Both the position numbers and the translations under genes were made by a program. Positions 44,481 through 53,329 of a stretch of DNA of 64,000 nucleotides are shown piece after piece. Numbering within the stretch: position 1 is the stretch's first letter; the number at the start of each line of letters is the position of its first letter. Below the pieces are notes generated by a model that had not been told where the DNA came from, ran no database searches, and saw nothing but the letters and a program-made list of their open reading frames with translations. This DNA comes from Acidobacteriota bacterium (GTDB lineage: Bacteria; Acidobacteriota; Terriglobia; Versatilivoradales; Versatilivoraceae), in assembly GCA_028875575.1 (NCBI GenBank), contig JAPPDF010000009.1:16513-80512 (forward strand), given 5' to 3'.

Positions 44481-45395
44481 TCAATCGACCTCCCATTCAC
44501 TCAATTCCGGGACATTCTCGCGAAGGCTGAGCCTGGTCCACATGGCCGAGTGATCGCTCCACCTCTTTTTGCGCCATTCGTGGTAGTAACCGCAGTCCAC
44601 GATCTCGAAGTGCCTTGAGACGAACGTGTGGTCGAAGCATCGTGGGTTCTTGAGCGTCCTATGGGTGACGGGCGTGGCTGTTTCGACGCCGTGACGGTCG
44701 CGATAGGCATCGCGCAGACCATGCTGGGATGCGCCCGCGAGGACTGAACGCACACCATTGACCCGCTCCATATTTGGGCGCCGGTCTTTGAACTTGGTGT
44801 GGTAGCCCCGGATGGACGTACCCTTGTCCTCGTGAATCTTCTCCCCAAAGGGAACGATCTGTCCGGACTGCCTGAATCGCTTGGGCTCATTGAAGTCGCC
44901 GGTCAGGATGCGGGGAGAGTCATTTCCCCGGCGGAGCGCCGCCGACAGCACGTTGAAAGTGTCGATCTTTCGCCAGCCGTTGCCGGAACCGTTGGGGATG
45001 TGGACGGTGAACAGGTCGATCTCCTGCCCGTCGGGCAAGAACACCTTGGCTCGCGCCAGTAGTTCCGGAAAGGGTGCACTACGGCGCCAGCGGCTGCCTG
45101 CGGCCGTTACCGGCCAGCGGCTTGCAATCAGGCACTGGTAGTCTTTCGGCTTCACCCTTTTCAACCTTCCGACCCGCGGCGGCTTGCGCATGGCCGTGGG
45201 CGGGACGTTCTTGCCGCTGCAGTGGGCGTGGACCAGACCAATGTCGGCGAGGCGGTGCGCTACATCGTCCGCGAGGCTCGTCTTTACCTCCTGCAAGGTC
45301 AGGATGTCCGGGCTTACGGACCGGATCGCCTCGATAACGTTTTGGAGTTGGCCGGGCAGCGATTGAAAGTGGATGTTCCAGGAGAGGAGCAGCAT
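44481..45395 (-). CDS. endonuclease/exonuclease/phosphatase (EEP) family protein
   Basis: A 304-residue protein of the EEP superfamily. Catalytic elements in order: LLLSWNIHFQ (Asn), DILTLQEVKT (Glu), RILTGDFNEPKRF (Asp-x-Asn) and KKRWSDHSAMWTRL (Asp-His). The ATG at 45395 was chosen because WNIHF follows at the usual distance and GGAG lies 8 bases upstream; a TTG further up would add an unrelated N-terminus. No signal peptide is present. It may act on DNA/RNA or a phosphodiester; it is similar in layout to single-domain nucleases in mobile islands. It is divergent from the amber-interrupted small gene, 38 bases apart. Confidence 0.8.
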   Translation of the reverse strand: MLLLSWNIHFQSLPGQLQNVIEAIRSVSPDILTLQEVKTSLADDVAHRLADIGLVHAHCSGKNVPPTAMRKPPRVGRLKRVKPKDYQCLIASRWPVTAAGSRWRRSAPFPELLARAKVFLPDGQEIDLFTVHIPNGSGNGWRKIDTFNVLSAALRRGNDSPRILTGDFNEPKRFRQSGQIVPFGEKIHEDKGTSIRGYHTKFKDRRPNMERVNGVRSVLAGASQHGLRDAYRDRHGVETATPVTHRTLKNPRCFDHTFVSRHFEIVDCGYYHEWRKKRWSDHSAMWTRLSLRENVPELSEWEVD

Positions 45396-45433
45396 GGGGC
45401 GGTCTCCATTTGTGTTGATAGGAGGAACAGCAT

Positions 45434-45703
45434 ATGGCGAACCAAAGACCCACGGCAACCGTACGGATCGGAACCGACAAAGCCGCGATTTGGGAGAACT
45501 AGAGCAATGGCGAGCGCGCCCGCTACAACGTCAGCTTCTAGAGGCGCTACCGCGACGTGGAAGGGCAATGGAAGACGACGCAGAGCTTCGGCCGCAACGA
45601 CCTGCTGGTTCTCGTCAAGGTCGCCGATCAAGTCCACTATCAGATTGTCGAGCTGGAACAGGTCGAAGACTCCAACGGCGGGGATGACGATGAGCCGCCA
45701 TAG
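45434..45703 (+). pseudogene. small gene interrupted by two in-frame TAG codons
   Basis: From an ATG with AGGAGG 8 bases upstream, the frame reads MANQRPTATVRIGTDKAAIW, then EN-TAG-SNGERARYNVSF-TAG-RRYRDVEGQWK and on to QIVELEQ and a TAG stop. The ambers are codons 23 (45500-45502) and 36 (45539-45541). The flanking peptide stays in one frame and resembles a family of small (70-90 residue) bacterial proteins of unknown function with IW.N...YNV.F...Y and a later LLVLAKVADQ. A hairpin terminator follows directly. With no frameshift, it is either a pseudogene from point mutations, or is read through amber suppression. A sequencing error at two sites is less likely. Confidence 0.65.
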
Positions 45704-45709
45704 TTCGGC

Positions 45710-45737
45710 GGGCGGCGGGTTAATCCGCCGCCCTTTT
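45710..45737 (+). terminator. rho-independent terminator after the amber-interrupted gene
   Basis: GGGCGGCGG (45710-45718), the loop GTTAAT, CCGCCGCCC (45725-45733) and TTTT form a strong GC-rich stem with a T-run. It begins seven bases after the TAG stop at 45703, so transcription evidently ends here. Confidence 0.85.
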
Positions 45738-45780
45738 CTTCACGCCTCGCTTCCTTTATCATTTAATTGGAGACACTCAA

Positions 45781-45999
45781 ATGACCGCATTTGAAATAGC
45801 ATCAATCCTCATAGGCGTTGGACAGATCGGCATTGTCTACTACGGGATCTCTCGCATGGTGCAGGCTAACGACAGCCGATCAAAGCTTCAGTCTGACCTC
45901 ATGCAGCGACAGGAGCGGGATAGCATCCGGCGACACACCGAAACCATGACTGCCCTTCGGGAGCTGATCACCCGGACGGGCGGCAGCGGGACCGCGTGA
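45781..45999 (+). CDS. small membrane protein, unknown function
   Basis: A 72-residue protein with one N-terminal transmembrane helix (FEIASILIGVGQIGIVYYGIS, about 3-23), followed by a polar, Arg/Gln-rich helical tail (QANDSRSKLQSDLMQRQERD and on to RELITRTGG) that probably forms a coiled coil in the cytoplasm. GGAGACACTCAA before the ATG supplies a ribosome site. It lies in the same small island as the nuclease and the amber-interrupted gene, and a strong hairpin follows. This layout resembles small phage-type membrane or holin-like proteins, but no family is recognised. Confidence 0.6.
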   Translation: MTAFEIASILIGVGQIGIVYYGISRMVQANDSRSKLQSDLMQRQERDSIRRHTETMTALRELITRTGGSGTA

Positions 46000-46056
46000 C
46001 GGCCGTTATTCGCCAGTCAGGCTCAGTGTGAAGATCAGGCTGCAGAGAACAAAGAA

Positions 46057-46086
46057 AAAGGCCAGTCAAAAACGTGACTGGCCTTT
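46057..46086 (-). terminator. rho-independent terminator, probably bidirectional
   Basis: The arms AAAGGCCAGTC (46057-46067) and GACTGGCCTTT (46076-46086) flank an 8-base loop. Read on the minus strand, the right arm is followed by TTCTTT, giving a good T-run, so it ends the DUF1501 transcript. Read on the plus strand it would also terminate the small membrane protein gene, less strongly. Confidence 0.8.
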
Positions 46087-46116
46087 GTATTGATACGATC
46101 TTCCGGGTGGAGTGGC

Positions 46117-47571
46117 TTAAGCCAAAACCTCCTTGATCTGCTTGCCGCCCAGGTCGGTCAGGCGTTTGAATCTTCCGGAGTGGTAGTAGGTTAGGCGCAT
46201 GTCGTCCAGGCCCATGAGCCCCAGCATGGTGGCGTGCAGGTCGTGGGTGTGGTAGACGTCCTCGACGCACTTGATCCCCAGCTCGTCGGTTTCGCCCACC
46301 ACCGTCCCGCCCTTGATGCCGGCTCCGGCCAGCCACATCACCATGGCGTTCTTGTTGTGGTCGCGCCCGGGACCGGTTCGGAAGAAGTCCATGGTGTTGT
46401 CGGCGGTCCTTCCGAATTCGCCTCCCCAGACCACCAGGGTCTGGTCGAACAGGCCCCGCTGCTTGAGGTCCTTGAGCAGGGCGGCGATGGGCCTGTCGGT
46501 CTCCATTCCCCGCTTCTTGTGCTCTCCCGCGATGTTCTCGTGGGAATCCCAGCCGCCGCAGTAGATCTGCACGAAGCGCACGCCGCGCTCCACCAGGCGC
46601 CGGGCCATCAGGCACTTGCGCGCCATGGGCTCGGTGATCTTGTTGTCGAGGCCGTACATTTCCCGAATCTTCCGGGGCTCGCTGTTCAGGTCCAGGCTCT
46701 CGGGAACCGCTGCCTGCATGCGGAAGGCCAGCTCGTAGTTCCTCATGCGGGCCAGAAGGTTGGGGTTCCTGGGATGGACGTCCAGGTAGGGAGAATTGAG
46801 CTGGTTCAGCAGCTCCAGGTTCTTTTCCTGGCGCCGGGTGGTGACGCCCGCCGGAGGGCTCAGGTCGACAATGGGGTCCCCTTCCGAGTTGAGCAGCGTT
46901 CCCTGGGTGGCCGCCGGCAGGTAGCCGTTGGCCCAGTTGATGGGACCGCCGAAAATCCGGGTCCGGGTGTCGGGCAGCACCACGAAGGCCGGCAGGTTCT
47001 GATTCTCGGTTCCCAATCCGAAGACGGTCCAGGCCCCCACCGAGGGACTCCCCGGGATGGTGACGCCCGTGTTCATGAAGAAAGTGGCCGTGGTATGGGC
47101 TTCCGAGCTGGTGTGCATGGCCCGCACCACCGCAATGTCATCGGCGCAAGTCCCCAGCTCGTTGAACATGTCGGACATCTCCACGCCCGATTGCCCGTGC
47201 CGTTTGAAGGTGAAGGGGCTGCCCACGTACATCCGCTTTTCCAGGCTCCCATATTTGCGGAGGATGGGTTTCCCGTGGAGCTCGTTCAGCTTGGGCTTGG
47301 GATCGAAGGTGTCCATCTGGCTGGGAGCTCCCTGCATGAACATGAAGATGCAGGACTTGGCCTTGGGTGTGAAGTGGGGTTTCTTGGGGAGCAGGGGGTT
47401 CTCGGACCGGGCGGCGGCACCCAGCCGGCCGTCGCTGAAGAGCAGCGAGGAGAGGGCCAGGCTTCCCAGTCCCTTGCCGAAGCGGTAGACAAAATCTCTC
47501 CGGCCGATCTCACCGAGCCTTGGGTCGAACTGCTCGACTTGGTTACAGAATTCGAACTCTCCCTTGCTCAT
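46117..47571 (-). CDS. DUF1501 domain protein (sulfatase-like, Tat-type)
   Basis: A 484-residue protein of the DUF1501 family, whose members have an alkaline-phosphatase/sulfatase-like fold. A twin-arginine motif (GRRDFVYRFGKGLGSLALSS) lies at about 23-42, so export is likely. Family blocks are CIFMFMQGAPSQMDTFDPKP, VYYHGGWDSH-like QIYCGGWDSHENIAGEH, GEFGRTADN, GPGRDHN and HDLHATMLGLMGLDD. The partner gene upstream encodes the DUF1553 cytochrome protein, the standard pairing in Planctomycetota, Verrucomicrobiota and Acidobacteriota. The function is not established; a role in degrading sulfated polysaccharides is often suggested from context. Confidence 0.9.
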   Translation of the reverse strand: MSKGEFEFCNQVEQFDPRLGEIGRRDFVYRFGKGLGSLALSSLLFSDGRLGAAARSENPLLPKKPHFTPKAKSCIFMFMQGAPSQMDTFDPKPKLNELHGKPILRKYGSLEKRMYVGSPFTFKRHGQSGVEMSDMFNELGTCADDIAVVRAMHTSSEAHTTATFFMNTGVTIPGSPSVGAWTVFGLGTENQNLPAFVVLPDTRTRIFGGPINWANGYLPAATQGTLLNSEGDPIVDLSPPAGVTTRRQEKNLELLNQLNSPYLDVHPRNPNLLARMRNYELAFRMQAAVPESLDLNSEPRKIREMYGLDNKITEPMARKCLMARRLVERGVRFVQIYCGGWDSHENIAGEHKKRGMETDRPIAALLKDLKQRGLFDQTLVVWGGEFGRTADNTMDFFRTGPGRDHNKNAMVMWLAGAGIKGGTVVGETDELGIKCVEDVYHTHDLHATMLGLMGLDDMRLTYYHSGRFKRLTDLGGKQIKEVLA

Positions 47572-47641
47572 GATGACTGTTACTCCTTGTGATCTTCCTT
47601 CCGAGGTTGGATGTATACGTTCCTCTTGGCGGTAATCGCCC

Positions 47642-50485
47642 CTACTCCAGGTAGACGAATTCGTTCATGTTGATAAGGATGAGACAGAGGTCCGCAAGCG
47701 AGCCTGTCTCTCCCGGGCCCCTGTCGTTGTGCCTGGGCTCGCCATTCTGAACCAGGGAGACCTGTTTCAATGAGAGGTGCTCCCCCTGTTCGGGCGCCGC
47801 GCCGGATCCCGTCAGGAAGGCCAGACTCCGGGTCTTTTCCGCTGGTGAGGGATCCCGCTGGAAAGCCAGTTGAAAGGCCCGGACCACCTGCTTGAGCGGG
47901 TCCGGCCCCACCTCGGAGCGAATGCGCTCCGCCATGGCCTGGCTCTGCCGGTGGGGGAATTTGCCGTTGAACAGCGAAAAGACCTGGGGCGTCACGGTGG
48001 TGTTTCCCCGGACCACGCAGCTCTCGTCCAGGTTGGGTCCGTCGAAGACCTTGATCAATGGGATCGGGTAGGAGCGGCTCTGGATCATGTAGACGGTGCG
48101 CCGGTTGACCTCCTGCTGGCCGGAGGATATCCACCAGGTTCCGGCCCGGGCCATCTGCTCCAGGTTTTCCTCCGGGAAGAAGGGCGGTCCGCCCATGGCC
48201 GGCTCCAGCTTGCCGCTGACCGCCAGGATGGTGTCGCGCAGCGATTCCGCGGGGATGCGGAATGGGTCTCGGACCCACAGGTAGCGGTTATTGGGGTCCA
48301 CTTTTTCGTATTCCTCGGACCGGTCATGAACCATCGATAGCGCATAGACGTTCGAGTCCAGGATCAGCCGGTGGATCTCCTTGATGCTCCATCCGCTCTC
48401 CATGAACTCCCAGGCCAGCCAGTCGACCAGGTCCTGGTGGACGGTTCCGCTGCCGTTGGAGCCGAAATCGCTGGGGGTGGCCACCAGGCCCTTGCCGAAG
48501 TGGTATTGCCAGATGCGGTTGACCATCACCCGGGCCGTCAGGGGATTTTCCCGGCTGGCGATCCACTTGGCCAGCAGTTGCCGGCGGCTGCCCACCAGGC
48601 CGTCCATGTCGACCGGGTCGGAGTTGCCCGTAATGGCGCTCAGGAATCCGGGCTGCACCTGCTCGGCCCGCAGTCTCCAGTTGCCCCCGGTCAGCACGTA
48701 GGTGGCGACGTTGTGCTGGAGGGACGAATCCCTCACTATGTAGGCCTTGGGGTCGTAGTAGCCGTCGACGTTGGGGTTGGCGAAGCGGCCGGTCATGAGT
48801 TCGATCCTGCGTGACCGTTCCTTCTCTTCAGCGGTGCGCAAAGTGTCCTTGGGGAAGGGGATCTTCTTCTGGTCGGCATGGGCCCAGTCCTTGAGGTCCT
48901 GGGGGTTGACCAGCAACTGGTGCTCGATTTGCCGGTCGGAAATCTCCTTTTTGAAGGCCTTGGCGTTCTTCTTGATCTTTTCTAGGTGATCCTTCCAGGC
49001 CTTCTTGCGGGCTTCCCAGCGCTCCGGGTCCTGCAGCGGCATTTCGTACTGGTGGAATGCCATATCCTGTTTATCGAAATTTATCGGCGAAAAGAAGGCT
49101 TCGATCCGGAAGTAATCGGCTTGAGGAAGCGGGTCGTACTTGTGGTCATGGCACTGGGCGCATCCCAGGGTCAGTCCCATGAATACGGAACTGGTGGTGT
49201 TGACCACGTCTGTCATGTAATTTCGCCGCCCCTGCTCCCCCGAGGCTTCAACCTTGACCCATAAACCGAGAAAGCCCAGTCCCAGCTTGCCCTCGTCCCC
49301 GAAGGCCCGGAAGGCGTCTCCCGCCAGTTGCTCCTTGATGAAGCGGTCGTAGGGACGGTCCTGGTTGAAGGCCCGGATGACGTAGTCGCGGTATCGCCAC
49401 AGATGGGGTTGGGGGTCGTCGATGGCGCCGCCGCGGGTGTCGGAATAGCGCGCCAAGTCCAGCCAGTGCCGGCCCCAGTGTTCCCCGTAGCGGGAATCGG
49501 CCAGCAGCTTCTCCACCTCCTGCCTGTAGGCCTCAGGAGAAGGCTCGGCCAGGAATCGCTCCATGACTTCGGGCGTCGGGGGAAGACCGATCAGACCGAA
49601 GTAGAGGCGCCGCAGCAACCCGCGCGGAGAAACCGCTCCGGCCGGTTCCAGTTGCTGTTTTTCCAGCTTGGCCAGCATGAAGGCATCGATCGGGTTTCTC
49701 ACCCATTCCTTGTTTCTGACCGCGGGGACCTCGGGTTGGATGACGGGAGTCCAGGGCCACCTCGTCTTGGTGGAATCCTCTGCAGCCTCGGCCACCAGGG
49801 CAGGATCCAACTGATCGATCCAACGGGCGATGTGACCGATCTGCTCCTCGGAAAGGGGTTGCCCGTTCATGGGCATCCGAGGGGAGCGAGTGCCGCGCAG
49901 GCGCTGTATCAGCGGGCTTTCCTCACTGTTGCCGGCAACGATGGCCGGTCCCTGGATGGCGCCGCCCTTCAAAAGAGCTGTGACCGTCTCCACCACCAAC
50001 CCGCTTTGGTGGGTCTGGGTGCCGTGGCAGGCTTCGCAGTTCTGCTCCAGCAGCGGCTTGACGTGGGTTTCGAAATCCTGGGAGGAAGCGATTTGGCCGG
50101 CCCCGGCCTGATCTGCCGGAGGCGCCATCTGGTCGATCCACTTGGCGATCAGGGCGATCTGGGCTTCCGGGAGCGGGTCGCCTCCCACCGGCATCCGGGG
50201 CTCCAGTTCTCCCCGGAGATGCTGGACCAGGGGACTCCCGGCGCTGTTTCCGGCCAGGATCGAGGGGCCGGATTTCTCGCCCCCCGTGAGCATGGCCTCG
50301 ATCGATTCCATGACCAGACCGCTCTGGGCCGCGGCGGCGGTGTGACAGGCGAGACACTTTTCCTGCAGAACGGGCTGTACGTCTCTCTCAAAATCGACAG
50401 GGGACTCTCCCAGGATATGGCTACCGGCCAAAATGGCCAGAACCGACCCCAGTGAAACCGCAACCGCGCGCCATTTCATCGACAC
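47642..50485 (-). CDS. DUF1549/DUF1553 protein with two planctomycete-type cytochrome c domains
   Basis: A 947-residue exported protein. A signal peptide (AVAVSLGSVLAILAGSH) is followed by two haem c-binding segments, EKCLACHTAA (about 42-51) and QNCEACHGTQ (about 150-159), each in a planctomycete cytochrome-type domain with a distant MP or MPM ligand. Then come DUF1549 (from about 255: NPIDAFMLAKLEKQQL) and DUF1553 (from about 635: QLLAKWIASRENPLTARVMV). DUF1501 is the downstream gene, after 70 bases. Two haems suggest electron transfer, possibly tied to oxidative attack on a polymer, but function is unproven. Highly typical length and order. Confidence 0.9.
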   Translation of the reverse strand: MSMKWRAVAVSLGSVLAILAGSHILGESPVDFERDVQPVLQEKCLACHTAAAAQSGLVMESIEAMLTGGEKSGPSILAGNSAGSPLVQHLRGELEPRMPVGGDPLPEAQIALIAKWIDQMAPPADQAGAGQIASSQDFETHVKPLLEQNCEACHGTQTHQSGLVVETVTALLKGGAIQGPAIVAGNSEESPLIQRLRGTRSPRMPMNGQPLSEEQIGHIARWIDQLDPALVAEAAEDSTKTRWPWTPVIQPEVPAVRNKEWVRNPIDAFMLAKLEKQQLEPAGAVSPRGLLRRLYFGLIGLPPTPEVMERFLAEPSPEAYRQEVEKLLADSRYGEHWGRHWLDLARYSDTRGGAIDDPQPHLWRYRDYVIRAFNQDRPYDRFIKEQLAGDAFRAFGDEGKLGLGFLGLWVKVEASGEQGRRNYMTDVVNTTSSVFMGLTLGCAQCHDHKYDPLPQADYFRIEAFFSPINFDKQDMAFHQYEMPLQDPERWEARKKAWKDHLEKIKKNAKAFKKEISDRQIEHQLLVNPQDLKDWAHADQKKIPFPKDTLRTAEEKERSRRIELMTGRFANPNVDGYYDPKAYIVRDSSLQHNVATYVLTGGNWRLRAEQVQPGFLSAITGNSDPVDMDGLVGSRRQLLAKWIASRENPLTARVMVNRIWQYHFGKGLVATPSDFGSNGSGTVHQDLVDWLAWEFMESGWSIKEIHRLILDSNVYALSMVHDRSEEYEKVDPNNRYLWVRDPFRIPAESLRDTILAVSGKLEPAMGGPPFFPEENLEQMARAGTWWISSGQQEVNRRTVYMIQSRSYPIPLIKVFDGPNLDESCVVRGNTTVTPQVFSLFNGKFPHRQSQAMAERIRSEVGPDPLKQVVRAFQLAFQRDPSPAEKTRSLAFLTGSGAAPEQGEHLSLKQVSLVQNGEPRHNDRGPGETGSLADLCLILINMNEFVYLE

Positions 50486-50674
50486 TACTCCTTGCTACTC
50501 TTGTAGATATACAAATACACTCTAAACCCTATTCCATCCGGCCCGCGCCTGTCAACCAAATGACCACTCGAAAGTGGTTGCAACAGAGAATTCAAATACC
50601 GCCGCTGGAACGGGCTTCGGGACACCGTGTCGGTCCCCACCGGTTCGACTGCGGGCGGAGCCCCTGGGTGGCTG

Positions 50675-50885
50675 TGGGTTCGGAAACGCAGCTCTTAATG
50701 CGCCGCATTCGCGGCTGGGTTTGCGCGGAATTCCAACGACCCCGGGTTTCCACCCGGGGCTACCCTAGGCCGCAGCTACGCTGCTCTGTAAGGATGGCTC
50801 GTAGGTGGCGTCTTGCCGGGCAACCCACGCCAACCGCAGCTTCGCAGCTCCCCCTTAACCCACAACACTGCCAGCGGATAGGATT
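50675..50885 (+). repeat. about 300-bp dispersed repeat, copy 2 (partial)
   Basis: It shares with copy 1 the blocks CGCCGCATTCGCGGCTGGGT, CCGCAGCTACGCTGCTC, TAAGGATGGC, ACGCCAACCGCAGCTTCGC and TAACCCACAACACTGC in the same order and orientation. Confidence 0.8.
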
Positions 50886-51097
50886 TTTCAACTGATTATC
50901 TTCGAGCGTCTGCCCCCCGATTTCGCAATACATCCTTTAAAAGCCCCTGCTATCACTCTCCCCAGGAGGGGGACTCGCAAAAGGCCTGCAACAACCTCCT
51001 TGCCTGATTCCCGGGCGAGAGTAGGCGACGTTGTCCAATGGGCCGACGCCTACAGCTCGACTGGAATCTCCGAACTGACGCCCGGGGAAATATTCCA

Positions 51098-51350
51098 AAA
51101 AACAAGCACGTTTCCCCTTGCAGCATTGCGAGTTCGGGGAGAGCTGCGAAGCTGCGGTTGACGTGGGTTACCCGGCGAGACGCACCTACGGGCCATCCTT
51201 ATAGAGCTGCGTAGCTGCGGCTCAGGGTGGCCCCGGGCGGCAGCCCGGGGTCGTGTGGGTTCTGCGCCAACCTAGCCGCGAATGCGGCGAACAGGAAGCT
51301 CCCGTTCGGAAACGCATTGCTTCCCCAAAGAAACGCCGCCCCCCGCCACG
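51098..51350 (-). repeat. about 300-bp dispersed repeat, copy 3 (inverted)
   Basis: The plus strand reads AAGCACGTTTCCCCTTGCAG, GAGCTGCGAAGCTGCGGTTG, CCATCCTTATAGAGCTGCG, CTAGCCGCGAATGCGGCG and GCATTGCTTCCCC, the reverse complement of the blocks in copies 1 and 2. Confidence 0.85.
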
Positions 51351-51601
51351 TGTACCCGCTGTCGTCGCGTCGGCGGCGAATTACGGGCGCCCCCCGGAAC
51401 GCACAGGCATTGCATAACAACACCGCCCACGGACCGCTGAACTTCACTCACGCAACGCCGCGTTTGCCCGCCACCGGCTCGACTGCGGGCCGCGCCCTTG
51501 TCTCGCACGCAGAAGCCGGGCCGCCGGGCAAAGGCTGATGCGGCGGCGGGTATTCGGGCGCGCACGCCTGTGGTAAGGAATGAAGGCCTACTTGGCTACG
51601 C

Positions 51602-51943
51602 TCAGGAATCCTTCTTGACCGGTGTGTAGATGGTGGTGGGCATCGGATGAATTTTCCCCTCCCGGTCGGGCAGTTCGTGAATTTTGCCGGTGCCTCTTTT
51701 CTCCACTTCGTCGATGCGGATCACCGAGTGGAGAGGGATATAGGTCCGCCGCACCCCCTCGAATACGGTGCGCAGCGTTTCCTCGGAGGGATCGACAACC
51801 ACGGAGGTTTTCTGATCGAAAAGCAGCTGTTCGACTTCCACGAAGCCGAACAGTCCGCCCTGGCTCACCCGATTGGCGTAGATCTCGTAGACCTTGCCCT
51901 CGTTCAGAAACGAAATCTTGTAGACCTGCTTTTTTTCACTCAT
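51602..51943 (-). CDS. DUF1820 family protein
   Basis: A 113-residue protein matching DUF1820: VYKISFLNEGKVYEIYANRV (about 5-24), GGLFGFVEVEQLLFD (about 27-41), SVVVDPSEETLRTVFEGVRR and TYIPLHSVIRIDEVEKRGTG (about 68-87). The ATG was chosen for TGGAGACC upstream; in-frame codons before it read an unrelated peptide. The family is small, cytoplasmic and widespread in Proteobacteria and other phyla, of unknown function; an SH3-like barrel fold is predicted for some. It is the last gene of a minus-strand run with DUF4340 and the Gld-like transporter, separated by 75 bases. Confidence 0.85.
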   Translation of the reverse strand: MSEKKQVYKISFLNEGKVYEIYANRVSQGGLFGFVEVEQLLFDQKTSVVVDPSEETLRTVFEGVRRTYIPLHSVIRIDEVEKRGTGKIHELPDREGKIHPMPTTIYTPVKKDS

Positions 51944-52018
51944 GGTCTCCATAAAGTCTATCCCATTTGGGAGACCCCGTTCCAATGGGGCCGGCGGCTC
52001 CCAACTCCGGCGGAACGG

Positions 52019-53278
52019 CTACCCGCGAGTAAGTTCCCGGCGGCTGGGCCGCAGATTGCCGAAGTCCGCGCCCGAGATGATGTAGTACCAGTCGGCAAAG
52101 CGATGACGCAGCTCGCGCTCCAGGGTCCGGCCCTCCTCGCCGGGAGTTTCCCCGTCGGCGTACCTTCGGGCCCGAGCGGCGCTGTAGTCGACGGTGATAA
52201 ACAGATAGCGGCGCTCATCCGTCCCGTCGGCCTGGGACGCCTGCGCTCCTTCCTTCTCGGAAGACGCCGCCGGGGCACCTGTTCCGCCGGGCGCCACCTC
52301 GCCGAAGCGTAGCGTGTATTGGATCCCGTTGGCCGTTTCCACCAGGATCTCTCCCTCATTGGAAAGGAGCTGGCCCAAAGGAGTGATGAAAAAGCCCTTG
52401 CCACGCAGGGAGAGGACCGACTCCATGGACAGCCGTATGCCTTCGGGGGTCTTGAGGTCCCGGGTCAGATTCTCGGGCTTGGGCTGGACATCGACGATGC
52501 GCAGATTGTCCAGCGCCTCGGTCAGGGCATCGATCTTCTTGCCCCGCAGCCTGCGGCGGCCCATCCGCCAGCGGTCTTTCCGCTTGGTGAGTACCGTGCG
52601 CTCGGTATTCTCCAGCCTTCCCAGCCGCTCGTTGATGGAGTAGCTGTTGATGGTGACCTTGCGGATGTCTCCGGCGTTCAGCTTGAGCAGATCCGTCTCG
52701 ATCCAGTCCTCGAACCTGGAAGACACCCGGGCGTCGGTCTTGACCGAATAGGTCCGCCGCCGGGCGGGGACCCTCATGTAGCGGTAGCCGGATCTGCCCT
52801 CGGCCGGCTTGCCGATCACGAAGTCGGCCAGAACCCGATCGTTTTCGTCCTTGAGGGTCACTCGTTTCCCGCGGCCGGCCAGACTGGCGGTTCGGTCGTC
52901 CAGTGGGTCGATCACTCCATAGCGGCCGTGATCCTCGATGCGTTCGGATACCACGATGTCCTTCCTGAGGGCCATGAGCGCCGCGGCCGTGTCGGCCAGG
53001 CGGTTTTCGGCATCGGCCGGATAGTCGTGGTGGGAGGGGATGCCCCACTTGTTGTCCTTGAACTCCACCTTCAGGGGGCTGGCGGTGGCGGTGGATTCGT
53101 CGTAGTCGATGACCTCGATGGTCTTGGGGGCCTGGGGATCGGCAAACTCCGGATAGAAAGGCTCCCCCTGATCGTCAAAGATCCCGGAAGTTCTTCGGCC
53201 GGGATCGACCAGCACCGCGGCCGTGGAAATGGCCACGGCCAGCACGCAGAAAATTCCGGTTCTCAACCATTCGGTCAT
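52019..53278 (-). CDS. DUF4340 domain protein, membrane-anchored
   Basis: A 419-residue protein with one N-terminal transmembrane helix (TGIFCVLAVAISTAAVLVD, about 7-25), the rest outside the cytoplasm. The body contains two related beta-rich repeats of DUF4340: KTIEVIDYDESTATASPLKV and WGIPSHHDYPADAENRLADT in the first, and later VRKVTINSYSINERL-type sequence (IRKVTINSYSINERLGRLE) with a following FRTGRDDR-type turn. It is 51 bases downstream of the GldFG-like fusion and appears to be the third component of the ABC transporter system, as in many genomes where DUF4340 follows gldG. Function: unknown periplasmic partner. Confidence 0.85.
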   Translation of the reverse strand: MTEWLRTGIFCVLAVAISTAAVLVDPGRRTSGIFDDQGEPFYPEFADPQAPKTIEVIDYDESTATASPLKVEFKDNKWGIPSHHDYPADAENRLADTAAALMALRKDIVVSERIEDHGRYGVIDPLDDRTASLAGRGKRVTLKDENDRVLADFVIGKPAEGRSGYRYMRVPARRRTYSVKTDARVSSRFEDWIETDLLKLNAGDIRKVTINSYSINERLGRLENTERTVLTKRKDRWRMGRRRLRGKKIDALTEALDNLRIVDVQPKPENLTRDLKTPEGIRLSMESVLSLRGKGFFITPLGQLLSNEGEILVETANGIQYTLRFGEVAPGGTGAPAASSEKEGAQASQADGTDERRYLFITVDYSAARARRYADGETPGEEGRTLERELRHRFADWYYIISGADFGNLRPSRRELTRG

Positions 53279-53329
53279 GGCTGTTCTACCTCGGGGTGAG
53301 AATTGCCTTTCGGTTCCATCGGACGTTGC

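Larger units (their letters stand above)
50486..51601. repeat. repeat-rich non-coding region
   Basis: No gene is visible over 1.1 kb. It holds copies 2 (50675-50885) and 3 (51098-51350, inverted) of the 300-bp repeat, so the two can pair into a large stem with a ~210-base loop. It also contains two GTTCGACTGCGGGC-type repeats (50635-50666 and 51467-51506). The remaining sequence (50890-51095, 51350-51600) shows no recognisable structure. Confidence 0.7.

Noticed and set aside
49328..50455. Plus-strand open frame opposite the DUF1553 gene
   Set aside because: It overlaps the CXXCH-encoding part of the minus-strand gene and shows no domain or ribosome site.
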